Source: an uncultured Cocleimonas sp.
GTDB lineage: Bacteria > Pseudomonadota > Gammaproteobacteria > Thiotrichales > Thiotrichaceae
DNA: 64,000 bases
Assembly: GCF_947495625.1 (NCBI RefSeq)
Contig: NZ_CANLZW010000015.1
Location: forward strand, 43,590 to 107,589
Reading direction: 5' to 3'
The notes under the pieces were generated by a model. That model made no database searches. It saw nothing but the letters and a program-made list of their open reading frames with translations, and was not told the DNA's origin. Positions 9,129 to 18,325 of the stretch are shown here, piece after piece. Both the position numbers and the translations under genes were made by a program. The stretch's first letter is position 1; each line of letters starts with the position of its first letter.

Positions 9129-9920
9129 TTAGTCAACTATCTCAGTAACCATTTGATTCGCTTCTTTAGATGTATATTTCTTTATAGCGTTATCTACGAA
9201 GCCATCCTTCAGCATTTCGGCTAAGGTTTTGTTTATTTCTGGTAATAATTTAGATTGGCTAATATGTAAACGCATAGATACATCTATAGATGGTCCAATA
9301 TCATACGCTTCTTTATAGTTTTCAGAATCATAGTTAAGTTGTTTTATCCAATACTTCAGTTCCTGGCGATCAACTACAATTCCATCAATACGCCCAGCTT
9401 TGAGTAAAATTAGATTGGTATCATGTTGCTGACTATCTTTTCTTATAATCGATTGATTGTGAAACGCTTCGCCAATAGATAAATCGTAGTTATATCCTAA
9501 TCTTGTTCCAATGATTTTATCTTTAAAATCCTTAACATAATTGCTACTCGTTTCTGTGGTTTTTCTCGCATAAATGACGTGCTGAACCTTGAAATACGGA
9601 ATTGAGTAGACAGATAAATGTTTATAGGCAGAGCGCCATGTAGGATTTGCGGCTGGTTCTAAATCTAATTCACCTTTTTGAAAATAGGTTAGCATCCGGT
9701 TTTGAGGCAACCTGATGATTTTAAGGTCGAGACCCATCCGCTTTTCAACTTCTTTCAAAACATCAAACGCAATACCACTTATATCCGATTCGTTTTGAAA
9801 AATTTGATAGGGTGGCCAATACGTAATGCCAACGCGTAAAGGCTTATCAGCAAATACTATGGATGTTAGTGCCAGCTGACTAACTATACATACTAATAAA
9901 AAAACTTTAATACGCAACAT
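9129..9920 (-). CDS. Periplasmic solute-binding protein, family 3-like
   Basis: A 263-residue protein with a signal peptide (hydrophobic residues 5-22, cleavage near VFA-DK) and a bilobed amino-acid-binding-protein fold: RVGITYWPPYQIF, then SGIAFDVLKEVEKRMG, LPQNRMLTYFQKGELDLEP, KDKIIGTRLGYNYD and the hinge KAGRIDGIVVD. Such proteins feed ABC transporters or act as free sensors. No permease or ATPase gene is next to it, and single-gene members of this type are common in marine gammaproteobacteria. The ligand is unknown. Confidence 0.85.
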   Translation of the reverse strand: MLRIKVFLLVCIVSQLALTSIVFADKPLRVGITYWPPYQIFQNESDISGIAFDVLKEVEKRMGLDLKIIRLPQNRMLTYFQKGELDLEPAANPTWRSAYKHLSVYSIPYFKVQHVIYARKTTETSSNYVKDFKDKIIGTRLGYNYDLSIGEAFHNQSIIRKDSQQHDTNLILLKAGRIDGIVVDRQELKYWIKQLNYDSENYKEAYDIGPSIDVSMRLHISQSKLLPEINKTLAEMLKDGFVDNAIKKYTSKEANQMVTEIVD

Positions 9921-10046
9921 ACATAAAATTCTGATTATATGAATAAAAATTAACTTTAATTTTAATGAGCGAAGGACAAATCATAACAGGAAAGAATAAT
10001 AATACTCACAAAATTATACTGAAGGTGCATTTATCTCTAATCTCAA

Positions 10047-10985
10047 CTACTCAAATTCCATTTCAGTATAAACCTTCTGTGCATTTCTCCCAGAGAGGGA
10101 ATCATAATTGAGAAGATATTTATACGCTGACTGATCAACCTTACTAATTTCAGAAATATCGCCATCATCATCGATAAATTCAGCCACCGAATCTCGAAGT
10201 GAGGTTAAATATCCATAGGTATCTTTATCGGCTGTTTCCAGCGTCGTTGGATTTCCGTGACCCGGAATAATATGTTCGGGGTTATGTGCTGCCATCGCTT
10301 CGTAAACCGCCACCCAGCTTTTGCTATTAGAATGATCCATGATGCCTAGCATTCTTTCGATATAGACAATATCTCCGGTGAACATAACTTTTTGTTGTGG
10401 CAACCAGATAAAGCTATCTCCCGGAGTGTGCGCCTGCCCTGCATGCGTAATTTCGAAATTAACTCCGCCCAGTTCAAAATTATATTCTGTATCAAAAGTA
10501 GTATCGGCATAGACCGCTTCAGTGCCTTTTATACCTTCATCACCGACTAATGTTCCCAGCCTAAAAAATTGATCCTGAGTTCTAGCTTTTTGATCTTCAA
10601 CCGCATCATTACTGGCAATGATTTTTGCACCGAGCTTTTTAAAGTAGCCATTCCCCAACCAGCGGTGATCTTGTCCACCCGTGTTGATAACCGTAACGAT
10701 GGGTTTATCTGTTATGCCTTTGATGACATTGTGGATTTTTTCAGCACCTTTATAGGTTGCACCTGCATCAATTAACACCACACCTTTATCTGTAACTACC
10801 ACACCAAAGGTAGAGTTGTTACCGAGATTTACCGGGCTACGATTACTCAATTCGCCGACGATCGCATAGACATTATCTGTTATTTTTTTAAGCGTTAAAT
10901 CAGAAGCTGCGATAACAGAGTTATTTAAAATCAAAGCAGAAACCAGCAATAGTGAATTAACAAAAAGTTTGATGGAACGTGTCAT
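10047..10985 (-). CDS. Exported metallo-beta-lactamase-fold protein with altered metal motif
   Basis: A 312-residue protein with a signal peptide (core at residues 7-25) and an MBL fold: GVVLIDAGA at about 68, TGGQDHRWLGN at 102-112, GQAHTPGDSFIWLP, MFTGDIVY and IIPGHGNP. The canonical HxHxDH zinc motif is replaced by NTGGQDH: D106 and H107 remain, while the first two His are Gly and Gln and one residue is missing. At most one metal site is likely to be complete. The fold assignment is secure; the substrate is unknown. A repeat copy lies 82 bases upstream of the start. Confidence 0.85.
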   Translation of the reverse strand: MTRSIKLFVNSLLLVSALILNNSVIAASDLTLKKITDNVYAIVGELSNRSPVNLGNNSTFGVVVTDKGVVLIDAGATYKGAEKIHNVIKGITDKPIVTVINTGGQDHRWLGNGYFKKLGAKIIASNDAVEDQKARTQDQFFRLGTLVGDEGIKGTEAVYADTTFDTEYNFELGGVNFEITHAGQAHTPGDSFIWLPQQKVMFTGDIVYIERMLGIMDHSNSKSWVAVYEAMAAHNPEHIIPGHGNPTTLETADKDTYGYLTSLRDSVAEFIDDDGDISEISKVDQSAYKYLLNYDSLSGRNAQKVYTEMEFE

Positions 10986-11067
10986 TTTATCCTCGCAGTT
11001 GGTAATAAAAACATCATATAAAACAAGATACAGAACGGGTTATTAAATAACCAAGGGATAATAAAAG

Positions 11068-11096
11068 GTCACCCCCCTACTTTTGATGCTATTTTT
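11068..11096 (+). repeat. BOX-like short repeat, unit form
   Basis: GTCACCCCCCTACTT, then variable bases, with the last T run slightly degenerate (TATTTTT). In the sense of the flanking minus-strand genes it begins 17 bases after the stop codon of the 11114-11542 gene and lies 82 bases before the start of the MBL gene. Confidence 0.9.
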
Positions 11097-11113
11097 GTTA
11101 ACGGTTTAAATAA

Positions 11114-11542
11114 CTAAACTTTTCCAGAATAGTTAATGGTAAATACATTCGACTGTACTTTTCCTTCGTAGCTCATATCATATTCTTGCATCAGTAATTT
11201 GGTCACATCTTTAGCCACATTTTCCTGAATCATACTCAAGGATAAATGTGCATCAAAATAAGCAAGCGCAAAACACAGTGAGAAATTAATTTTCTCGTCT
11301 ATATCGCGACTATTATAATCATCTAAAAAAGATTCTTTTACAGATGCTTGCGCGTGTTTTATAAAGTTTGAATCCTGAATATCCCTATTTTCGCAGGCCT
11401 TGACGGTAGCAATTTCTATTAACTGTTCTTTTTGCTTGTCGCTTGGAAAGGGATTGTTTTGTTTTAGCTCATCCCAGGCAAGTATCAATGCTTGATAGGC
11501 TTCATCAGCCCATTGTTTGTTGTTTTGCGGATAACTTTTCAT
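11114..11542 (-). CDS. Hypothetical cytoplasmic protein
   Basis: A 142-residue protein that I do not recognise. It has no signal peptide or membrane segment, is predicted mostly helical and acidic, and contains no catalytic motif. It starts MKSYPQNNKQWADEAYQA, with an Asp/Glu-rich middle (SRDIDEKINFSLCFALAYFDAH) and a C-terminal strand-like TINYSGKV. It lies between gltX and the MBL gene on the same strand, bounded on both sides by repeat copies, so it may be transcribed with either. Confidence 0.65.
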   Translation of the reverse strand: MKSYPQNNKQWADEAYQALILAWDELKQNNPFPSDKQKEQLIEIATVKACENRDIQDSNFIKHAQASVKESFLDDYNSRDIDEKINFSLCFALAYFDAHLSLSMIQENVAKDVTKLLMQEYDMSYEGKVQSNVFTINYSGKV

Positions 11543-11571
11543 AGTTTTCAGTCAGTAGGGGAATGAATAAG

Positions 11572-11599
11572 TCACCCCCCTACTTATAGGGTGTTTTTA
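11572..11599 (+). repeat. BOX-like short repeat, unit form
   Basis: GTCACCCCCCTACTTATAGGG with a T5 tail. In minus-strand sense it begins 9 bases after the gltX stop codon and ends 29 bases before the start of the hypothetical gene 11114-11542. Confidence 0.9.
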
Positions 11600-11608
11600 T
11601 AGATCCTG

Positions 11609-13012
11609 TTAATCAGCGTATTTAGCGGTGGCGAAAGCCACTGCTTTTTCCATTCTTTCCAAAGTGCGTTTTTTGCCGATAAGATTGATCGTAACATCAA
11701 GTGATGGCGACATCGCGACACCAGTTACAGCTACACGTAATGCTGGGCCGACTTTACCCATACCCAACTCTAACTCTTCACAGGTATCCTTGATCACAGC
11801 ATCGATGCTTTCAGTATTCCAGTCATCTACCGCAGAAAACTTATCTAACAGATTCTGTAAAATACCCGGCGTTGCCGTTTTGAAATGCTTTTTTGTAGCG
11901 TTCGCATCAAACTCTTCAAAATCCTGATAGTAATAGCGGATATTTTCAGCGAGTTCTTTTAGCGTTTTAGCGCGCTCACGGTGTGCTTCAATCACATCAG
12001 TAATCGCTGGGCCGTTGGATATATCCAGATTTTGATTTTCCAGATGCCATTGCAAGTGTTCAGCAATTTCTGCAGCCGGTAAGGTTTGAATATATTGCTC
12101 GTTTACCCAAATCAGTTTTTTGGTATTAAAGGTCGATGGTGCCACGTTTACATTTTCAATTTTAAATAAATTGATCATTTCTTCGCGGCTGAATATTTCC
12201 TGATCTTCGTGAGACCACCCCAGACGTAATAAATAATTTAGTAAAGCCTGTGGAATAAAGCCATCATCTCGATATTGCATTACGCCCACCGCGCCATGAC
12301 GTTTCGATAGGCGTTTGCCATCATCACCCAGAATCATAGGCACATGGGCAAATGCAGGTAGTTTCGCTCCCAACGCTTCGAACAAGTTGATTTGACGCGG
12401 GGTGTTATTGATATGATCATCACCACGAATCACGTGCGTCATACCCATGTCTATATCATCAACAACAACCGTTAAGTTGTACGTAGGAACGCCATTTGGA
12501 CGCGCAAGAATCAAATCATCCAGCTCACGGTTATTGATAACGATATCGCCTTTCACCAAATCATGGATAACCACATCGCCTTCGAGTGGATTCTTGAAAC
12601 GAACCACAGAACCTTCTACCGGAACATCTGTACGGTGACGACATTTTCCGTTGTATTTAGGTTTTTCTTTATTTGCACGTTGCTGTTCGCGCACTGCTTC
12701 CAGCTCTTCAGGGCTACAATCACAACGATACGCTTTGCCTTCATCCAGCAATTGCTGAATTACTTCTTTATAGCGATCAAAGCGATCTGTCTGGAAGACC
12801 GGCCCTTCATCATAATCCAGACCCAACCAGTTCATACCATCGAGAATTGCATCGATAGATTTTTGTGAGTTGCGTTCCAGATCGGTATCTTCAATTCGCA
12901 GAATAAACTTACCGTTATTCTGTCGTGCATAAAGCCATGAATATAACGCAGTGCGAGCACCGCCAATATGAAGATCACCAGTAGGACTAGGAGGAAAACG
13001 AGTAACAACCAT
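11609..13012 (-). CDS. gltX: Glutamyl-tRNA synthetase
   Basis: Charges tRNA-Glu with glutamate in the cytoplasm. The frame is open to 13054, but the family begins [18 protein letters not shown], which places the ATG at 13012 and gives 467 residues. Class I signatures are HIGG and KRLSKRH (the KMSKS equivalent). A zinc-knuckle-like CDCSPEE ... CRHR insert is present, as in GluRS of proteobacteria, with the C-terminal anticodon-binding helical domain intact. No strong Shine-Dalgarno precedes the chosen start. The gene is divergent from the DUF808 gene, with a repeat copy between them. Confidence 0.97.
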   Translation of the reverse strand: MVVTRFPPSPTGDLHIGGARTALYSWLYARQNNGKFILRIEDTDLERNSQKSIDAILDGMNWLGLDYDEGPVFQTDRFDRYKEVIQQLLDEGKAYRCDCSPEELEAVREQQRANKEKPKYNGKCRHRTDVPVEGSVVRFKNPLEGDVVIHDLVKGDIVINNRELDDLILARPNGVPTYNLTVVVDDIDMGMTHVIRGDDHINNTPRQINLFEALGAKLPAFAHVPMILGDDGKRLSKRHGAVGVMQYRDDGFIPQALLNYLLRLGWSHEDQEIFSREEMINLFKIENVNVAPSTFNTKKLIWVNEQYIQTLPAAEIAEHLQWHLENQNLDISNGPAITDVIEAHRERAKTLKELAENIRYYYQDFEEFDANATKKHFKTATPGILQNLLDKFSAVDDWNTESIDAVIKDTCEELELGMGKVGPALRVAVTGVAMSPSLDVTINLIGKKRTLERMEKAVAFATAKYAD

Positions 13013-13160
13013 GATATTAATCTGTTTAATTTTTAGAGAAACGAAGGGTAGCATTTAGCGCTGAAAAGCGCGAGAAATTGCCATCCAGAATATTAATAAA
13101 TCATCAAATAAATTATAGGAAGTACACTTTTAGATTACTAAGATTATGACTATTAAATTA

Positions 13161-13189
13161 GTCACCCCCCTACTTTTAGGCTCTTTTTT
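13161..13189 (+). repeat. BOX-like short repeat, unit form
   Basis: GTCACCCCCCTACTTTTAGG, then CTC and a T6 tail. It sits in the divergent gap between gltX and the DUF808 gene. The rest of the gap (13013-13311) is AT-rich, and I see no promoter that stands out. Confidence 0.9.
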
Positions 13190-13311
13190 ATAAAACTGGA
13201 ACAAATCTCATAATTCTTTCCTACAGATTATGACCACCTATTATTTTCAAAACTAAAACCCTGAATTTAATGATATTATCCAGTTTCAAAAATAATTAGT
13301 AGGAACCGTAT

Positions 13312-14262
13312 ATGGCTGCTGGCAGTTTATTAGCGTTGTTAGACGATATCGCGACTGTATTAGACGATGTCGCTGTAATGAGTAAAGTAGCAGTGAAGAA
13401 AACTGCAGGCGTACTGGGTGATGATCTGGCATTGAATGCAGAACAGGTTTCAGGCATTAAAGCTGATCGAGAGATTCCAGTGGTTTGGGCAGTAGCGAAA
13501 GGCTCGTTCAAAAATAAACTGATTTTAGTACCTGCAGCTTTAGCCATCAGTGCTTTCATCCCCTGGTTGATTACACCTTTATTAATGCTAGGCGGCGCTT
13601 TTTTGTGTTACGAAGGTTTCGAAAAAGTAGCACATAAATTACTACATTCATCTGATGAAGATCAAGAGCATCACAAGGAGCAACTAGAAGCACTGCAGAA
13701 TCCTGAAGTTGATATGGTCGAATTCGAGAAGGATAAGATCAGCGGCGCGATTCGCACCGACTTTATTTTATCCGCTGAAATCGTTGTGATCGCCCTGGGT
13801 ACTGTCAAAGATCAATCATTCCTGATTCAAGCATTAGTGGTATCAGGAATAGCGCTATTTATCACCATAGCCGTTTACGGTCTGGTCGCAGGCATTGTAA
13901 GAATGGATGACGTAGGTCTTCATTTAATTAAAGACACAGCCAAATCAACGTGGGCAAATATTAAACGCTCTATTGGCAAAGGCATTTTGATATTCGCGCC
14001 TATTTTGATGAAAACGCTGACGATTGTTGGAACCGCAGCGATGTTCTTAGTAGGTGGTGGTATTTTAGTACATGGTTTTCATGATATTGGCGAAGGCGTA
14101 ATACACTTCAGTCAATCACTTAAAACCTTACCACTGGGAGATTTCTGGTCAGCAATTACACCAACATTACTCAATGGATTATTTGGTATTGTGGCGGGTG
14201 GCGTTTTAGTTCTATTCTTTAAACTGGTATCGCCTGTTTATGCAAAATTTAAAAAGAATTAG
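13312..14262 (+). CDS. DUF808 / YedI family inner-membrane protein
   Basis: A 316-residue membrane protein matching DUF808 throughout: N-terminal AAGSLLALLDDIATVLDDVAVMSKVAVKKTAGVLGDDLALNAEQV (quoted in part from the family pattern), then FLCYEGFEKVAHK and a cytoplasmic loop with an EKDKISGAIRTDFILS motif. About six hydrophobic segments lie in residues 75-100, 150-200, 230-260 and 285-310. No function is established for YedI. It is a single-gene unit, convergent with the DUF3047 gene, with a strong hairpin between them. Confidence 0.92.
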   Translation: MAAGSLLALLDDIATVLDDVAVMSKVAVKKTAGVLGDDLALNAEQVSGIKADREIPVVWAVAKGSFKNKLILVPAALAISAFIPWLITPLLMLGGAFLCYEGFEKVAHKLLHSSDEDQEHHKEQLEALQNPEVDMVEFEKDKISGAIRTDFILSAEIVVIALGTVKDQSFLIQALVVSGIALFITIAVYGLVAGIVRMDDVGLHLIKDTAKSTWANIKRSIGKGILIFAPILMKTLTIVGTAAMFLVGGGILVHGFHDIGEGVIHFSQSLKTLPLGDFWSAITPTLLNGLFGIVAGGVLVLFFKLVSPVYAKFKKN

Positions 14263-14295
14263 AAAGCATTAGAAAAAATAAAACGCATAAATCGT

Positions 14296-14336
14296 GCGTC
14301 ACTCACCTTTCAATAAATCAAAAGGTGAAGTGACGC
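14296..14336. terminator. Long hairpin between convergent genes, likely bidirectional terminator
   Basis: GCGTCACT and CACCTTT pair with AAAGGTG and AGTGACGC around a 10-base loop, with one bulged A. Fifteen pairs make a very stable stem. It lies between the ends of the DUF808 gene and the convergent DUF3047 gene. There is no clear T tract on either side, so it may instead be a 3'-end stabilising structure. Confidence 0.55.
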
Positions 14337-14371
14337 GCTGAAAGTACTAAAACAGATGATTAGAATTCACA

Positions 14372-15034
14372 TCACTGTTCAGTAAAGAAGATATCTCCAT
14401 ACGCTGCTGTCATTTTTCTTTTACTGTTATCAGTATCTGTCATTACTGCAACAGCATCTATTTTTGACAGATCTTTACCATAAAGCTTTCTAAAATCTTC
14501 TTTCACGTTGCGCTTTTCATATTGCCAAGCACCAACAGGGCCCTTCTGCCCTTTAACAGCCATCATCTTAGCGTTTTTAGGTAAAAAGGCATTACCCCAT
14601 GTTGCACCACGCGCCTGATTGCTTGACCATACATAATTCATTGCTTTTGAGTTCCATGGGAACAAACCACCATCAATAATAACGTAGATACGAGCAGCAT
14701 AATCATCACCTGCCTTGCTTTGCTCGTTTAAGCCCTTAAGCTGAGTATCAATTTTCCAACTCCAATTAAGAACCGGGGTTTTATTCAAATCGACTTTAAT
14801 CTTTTTAACCAGCCCGGAAGCCGAGCTATTACTAGTCGCTTTAAGAACCTTACGTCCAGAGTCACTCACAATGTTATACACTGTAGTGCCACTGAATGAT
14901 TTCTGCTCCCATCCTGCCAAGTCTCCTGACGAAAATTGGCCTATTGGTAATCTGTCAGCAGCTAAGGCATTACTGCTTATCGCTATGACAGTGACGAGTT
15001 GTAGTATCTGTTTTATCATGTGTAAGTTTCTCAT
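14372..15034 (-). CDS. Exported DUF3047 protein
   Basis: A 220-residue protein with a signal peptide ending near SNALA-AD. The mature part follows DUF3047: LNWSWKID, a DDYAARIYVI segment, NYVWSS, and the C-terminal DAVAVMTDTDNS ... AAYGDIFF. It is predicted all-beta and periplasmic; no function is known. The start may be the ATG at 15034 or the one at 15019 (MIKQILQ), which gives a more typical signal peptide; neither has a clear Shine-Dalgarno. It is divergent from the flavin reductase gene at 15176. Confidence 0.85.
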   Translation of the reverse strand: MRNLHMIKQILQLVTVIAISSNALAADRLPIGQFSSGDLAGWEQKSFSGTTVYNIVSDSGRKVLKATSNSSASGLVKKIKVDLNKTPVLNWSWKIDTQLKGLNEQSKAGDDYAARIYVIIDGGLFPWNSKAMNYVWSSNQARGATWGNAFLPKNAKMMAVKGQKGPVGAWQYEKRNVKEDFRKLYGKDLSKIDAVAVMTDTDNSKRKMTAAYGDIFFTEQ

Positions 15035-15175
15035 TTCATTATAAATATATAATTCTAATTCTCTTTGTCACGCTCTATGTAAGGTGATATTGAGCATGTT
15101 CAATCTAACTTACGCATCTATGTTTGATTCGGTTGCGTAAAGAGATGTAAATTAACTAACCCCGAATAAAAAACC

Positions 15176-17308
15176 ATGAATAAAAAAATATTTATAATAG
15201 CATTCATAATCAGTCTTATAGTCGCGTTCTTCCTATTCGACTTGCAGCAATACTTCTCTTTAGACTATATCAAAGAACAGCAAACAGCCTTTCAGCAATA
15301 TTATGCTGATAACACCGTATTAACGTTACTGATTTTCTTTGTTAGTTATGTCGTTATTACCGCACTCAGTTTGCCAGGCGCTGCAATCATGACCATTCTT
15401 GCTGGCACTTTATTCGGTTTAGTAACGGGTACGATTATGGTTTCTTTTGCCAGTACCTTAGGTGCTACTTTTGCTTTTTTAACAACAAGATATTTACTCC
15501 AAGATACAATGGAGTCACGCTATCCTGAAAAGCTTAAGTCAGTGAATGAGGGTATACAAAAGGAAGGTGCATTCTACTTATTTGCCATGCGCCTGGTTCC
15601 TATTTTCCCTTTCTTCTTAGTCAACATTGTTATGGGGCTTACAAAACTCCCTGTTCTAACATTCGCACTAGTTAGTCAAATAGGAATGTTATCAGGCACT
15701 ATCGCTTATGTTTTTGCCGGTACACAATTAGCAAAAATTGATTCACTGTCAGGAATAATTTCTCCCGGCCTTATCTTTGCCTTCGTCATTCTCGGTTTAT
15801 TCCCACTGGCTGCACGCAAGGTCATGGATAAACTACGCGCCAATAAAGTTTACGCTAATTATGAGAAACCAGAAAAGTACGACAACAACCTGATAGTTAT
15901 AGGCGCTGGCGCTGGTGGACTTGTGTCTTCCTATATTGCTGCAGCGGTCAAAGCGAAGGTCACTTTAATCGAAAAACACAAGATGGGTGGTGACTGTCTG
16001 AATACTGGCTGTGTACCGAGTAAAGCAATTATCCGTACTGCGAAGTTACTTTCTGAAGCACAGCATGCCCCGCGCTACGGCATAGAAAAAATGAAAGCTG
16101 AAGTTGATTTCAAATCGGTGATGAATCGCGTTCATGATGTCATCCGCAAGATAGAACCTCACGATTCAGTAGAACGTTATACCGATCTAGGCGTAAACGT
16201 CATTCAAGGCGAAGCTAAAATTCTTGATCCATTTCGTGTTGAGGTAAATGGCGAAGTATTAACCACACGAAATATTATTGTCGCGACGGGTGCTAAACCC
16301 TTTGTTCCAGCAATTCCGGGGCTTGATAAAGTCGACTATCTGACTAGCGATAGCCTGTGGGAGATCGATGAATTACCTCAGAGATTTATAGTTTTAGGAG
16401 GCGGACCGATAGGTTCTGAACTCACTCAAGCGTTTGCTCGTCTTGGATCTCAAGTGACTTTGATTGAACGCGAAGAACGCATCTTAATCCGCGAAGATGA
16501 AGATGTTTCAGCGCTGGTTCTTGAAAGCTTCAATGAAGATAAAGTAGACGTGCTCACTCAACATGAAGCGGTTGAAGTAATTCAGCGTGATGGTCAGGAT
16601 ATTCTGGTCTGTAAACATAATGACAATACCGTCGAAGTACCTTTTGATAAATTACTTGTTGCTATCGGACGTAAAGCTAATGTGACAGGTTTTGGACTGG
16701 AAGAACTTGGTGTGGAAATTAATCCAAATGGCACAATTACCGCGAATCAATTTCTAGAAACCAACTACCCTAATATTCATGTGGTTGGCGATGTTACCGG
16801 TCCTTATCAATTTACCCACACAGCATCTCACATGGCATGGTTTGCCAGCGTAAATGCCTTATTCGGCTTTGCAAAACGTTTTAAGGTCGATTATCGTGTT
16901 ATCCCATGGGCAACTTTTACTGATCCTGAAGTATCACGCGTTGGGCTGAATGAACAGGAAGCTAAAGAACAAGGTATACCGTACGAAGTAACCAGCTATG
17001 ACATTGATGATCTTGATCGTGCAATTGCCGATAGTGCTGACCTCGGTTTTGTTAAGGTGTTAACTCAACCAGGCAAAGATACCATTCTTGGCGCTACCAT
17101 TGTTGGTAAAGACAGCAGCAGCATGATTGCAGAATTTGTTTTAGCCATGAAATATAAACTGGGTTTAAATAAGATCCTTGGAACCATACATATTTATCCA
17201 ACGATGTCTGAAGCAAACAAATACGTTGCTGGTGACTGGAAACGTAAAAACGCACCGGAAAAACTACTCGTATGGGTGGAAAAATTCCATACCTGGCGCA
17301 GAGGCTAA
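15176..17308 (+). CDS. TVP38/TMEM64 (VTT) membrane domain fused to a pyridine nucleotide-disulfide oxidoreductase
   Basis: A 710-residue two-part protein. Residues 1-215 are a VTT/TVP38 membrane domain with about five to six hydrophobic helices (LPGAAIMTILAGTLFG, RLVPIFPFFLVNIVMG). Residues 235-710 are a group I flavin disulfide reductase: FAD site GAGAGGLVSS, redox pair C274/C279 in GGDCLNTGCVPSK, NAD site GGGPIGSELTQAF, a second FAD motif with HVVGDVTG, and a C-terminal dimerisation domain with HIYPTMSE in place of the mercuric reductase Cys pair. It is therefore not a mercuric reductase, and probably passes electrons at the inner membrane face. A membrane hydroxylase gene follows after 7 bases. 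Confidence 0.9.
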   Translation: MNKKIFIIAFIISLIVAFFLFDLQQYFSLDYIKEQQTAFQQYYADNTVLTLLIFFVSYVVITALSLPGAAIMTILAGTLFGLVTGTIMVSFASTLGATFAFLTTRYLLQDTMESRYPEKLKSVNEGIQKEGAFYLFAMRLVPIFPFFLVNIVMGLTKLPVLTFALVSQIGMLSGTIAYVFAGTQLAKIDSLSGIISPGLIFAFVILGLFPLAARKVMDKLRANKVYANYEKPEKYDNNLIVIGAGAGGLVSSYIAAAVKAKVTLIEKHKMGGDCLNTGCVPSKAIIRTAKLLSEAQHAPRYGIEKMKAEVDFKSVMNRVHDVIRKIEPHDSVERYTDLGVNVIQGEAKILDPFRVEVNGEVLTTRNIIVATGAKPFVPAIPGLDKVDYLTSDSLWEIDELPQRFIVLGGGPIGSELTQAFARLGSQVTLIEREERILIREDEDVSALVLESFNEDKVDVLTQHEAVEVIQRDGQDILVCKHNDNTVEVPFDKLLVAIGRKANVTGFGLEELGVEINPNGTITANQFLETNYPNIHVVGDVTGPYQFTHTASHMAWFASVNALFGFAKRFKVDYRVIPWATFTDPEVSRVGLNEQEAKEQGIPYEVTSYDIDDLDRAIADSADLGFVKVLTQPGKDTILGATIVGKDSSSMIAEFVLAMKYKLGLNKILGTIHIYPTMSEANKYVAGDWKRKNAPEKLLVWVEKFHTWRRG

Positions 17309-17315
17309 TTAACTA

Positions 17316-18098
17316 ATGAATGATCTTATCGCGAATGAGCCCCAAATACGGCTGTTCGCCTTTTTAGGAATACTTGCCATCATGATTGTATGGCAAGTAC
17401 TGAAGCCACGTCGCGCTTATGTAAAACCTATTAAAGAAAAGGCTAAACGTTGGGCCAACCATTCATTGATGATGGTCATTTCAACCCTGCTTTTAAGATT
17501 AGCATTACCCTTCTCCGCGACTGCATTTGCACTGTATATTGCCGACAATGACCTCTCCCTATTCGGAATTAGTACACCTTTAGTTTTAGGCGTAATTTTA
17601 TTAGATTGTTTAATTTATTGGCAGCATCGAATCTTTCATAAAGTCCCGCTATTGTGGAAATTACATCGTGTACACCATAGTGATGAAACCTTAGATGTCA
17701 CTTCCGCTATACGCTTTCATCCGATTGAAATCTTTCTCTCAATGCTGATCAAATTTTTAGCAATATGGTTATTTGGCTTATCTGCGGTGACCGTTCTGGT
17801 TTTCGAGATTATTCTCAATGGAATGGCGATGTTTAACCATAGCAATGCGAGAGTTCCAGGAGATAGTATTTTACGTTGGCTGATAGTTACCCCTGATATG
17901 CACCGGGTACATCACTCGGTTTACGGTAGGGAAACCAATAGCAACTATGGATTTAATATTTCACTATGGGATAGGATTTTTGGCAGTTACATCGCACAAC
18001 CCAAGGATGGACACGAAAACATGACTATTGGCCTGAATGAATACCCGGGAGGAGAAAGTCGCCTTAAAGGTTTATTGCTAATGCCTTTCAAGAGATAG
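17316..18098 (+). CDS. Sterol desaturase / fatty acid hydroxylase family protein
   Basis: A 260-residue membrane protein with the His clusters of the di-iron membrane hydroxylase family: H104...H108 (HRIFH), H117 and H120-H121 (HRVHH), and H196, H199-H200 (HRVHH), among three to four hydrophobic helices. Such enzymes use O2 and an external electron donor to hydroxylate or desaturate lipids. It starts 7 bases after the flavin reductase fusion and is certainly in the same operon. The reductase could be its electron donor (inference). The lipid substrate is unknown. Confidence 0.9.
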   Translation: MNDLIANEPQIRLFAFLGILAIMIVWQVLKPRRAYVKPIKEKAKRWANHSLMMVISTLLLRLALPFSATAFALYIADNDLSLFGISTPLVLGVILLDCLIYWQHRIFHKVPLLWKLHRVHHSDETLDVTSAIRFHPIEIFLSMLIKFLAIWLFGLSAVTVLVFEIILNGMAMFNHSNARVPGDSILRWLIVTPDMHRVHHSVYGRETNSNYGFNISLWDRIFGSYIAQPKDGHENMTIGLNEYPGGESRLKGLLLMPFKR

Positions 18099-18194
18099 TG
18101 TATCCAGTAATACTGTAATTTTTTTATCGCTACGGTATTACAAATTTACAAACATATTGACGCTGGATGGCTTTTATTCAGTTGTACTAAATCT

Positions 18195-18273
18195 GTTGTC
18201 TTTAAAAAAGTACCTAGCTCTGCATAAATTCTATTTACGTTTTTAAAAAAGTGCCTATAAGTACGGGGGTGAC
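18195..18273 (-). repeat. BOX-like repeat with one extra module
   Basis: Read on the minus strand: head GTCACCCCCGTACTT, ATAGGCAC and T6 (18245-18273), then a beta-type module AAAAACGTAAATAG ... TTATGCAGAGC and a second tail ending AGGTAC and T6. This copy shows that an added module brings its own T6 tail. The unit lies 52 bases upstream of the isomerase gene, with the G-rich strand in sense. Nothing else is recognisable in 18099-18325. Confidence 0.85.
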
Positions 18274-18325
18274 CTATTTCATATAGTATTCAATCACTAC
18301 TGCCAATTACTGCTAATATTTCAGT

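Noticed and set aside
8705..9148. 147-codon frame overlapping the MFS gene on the same strand
   Set aside because: It lies in another frame of a clearly conserved membrane protein; its composition is not protein-like.
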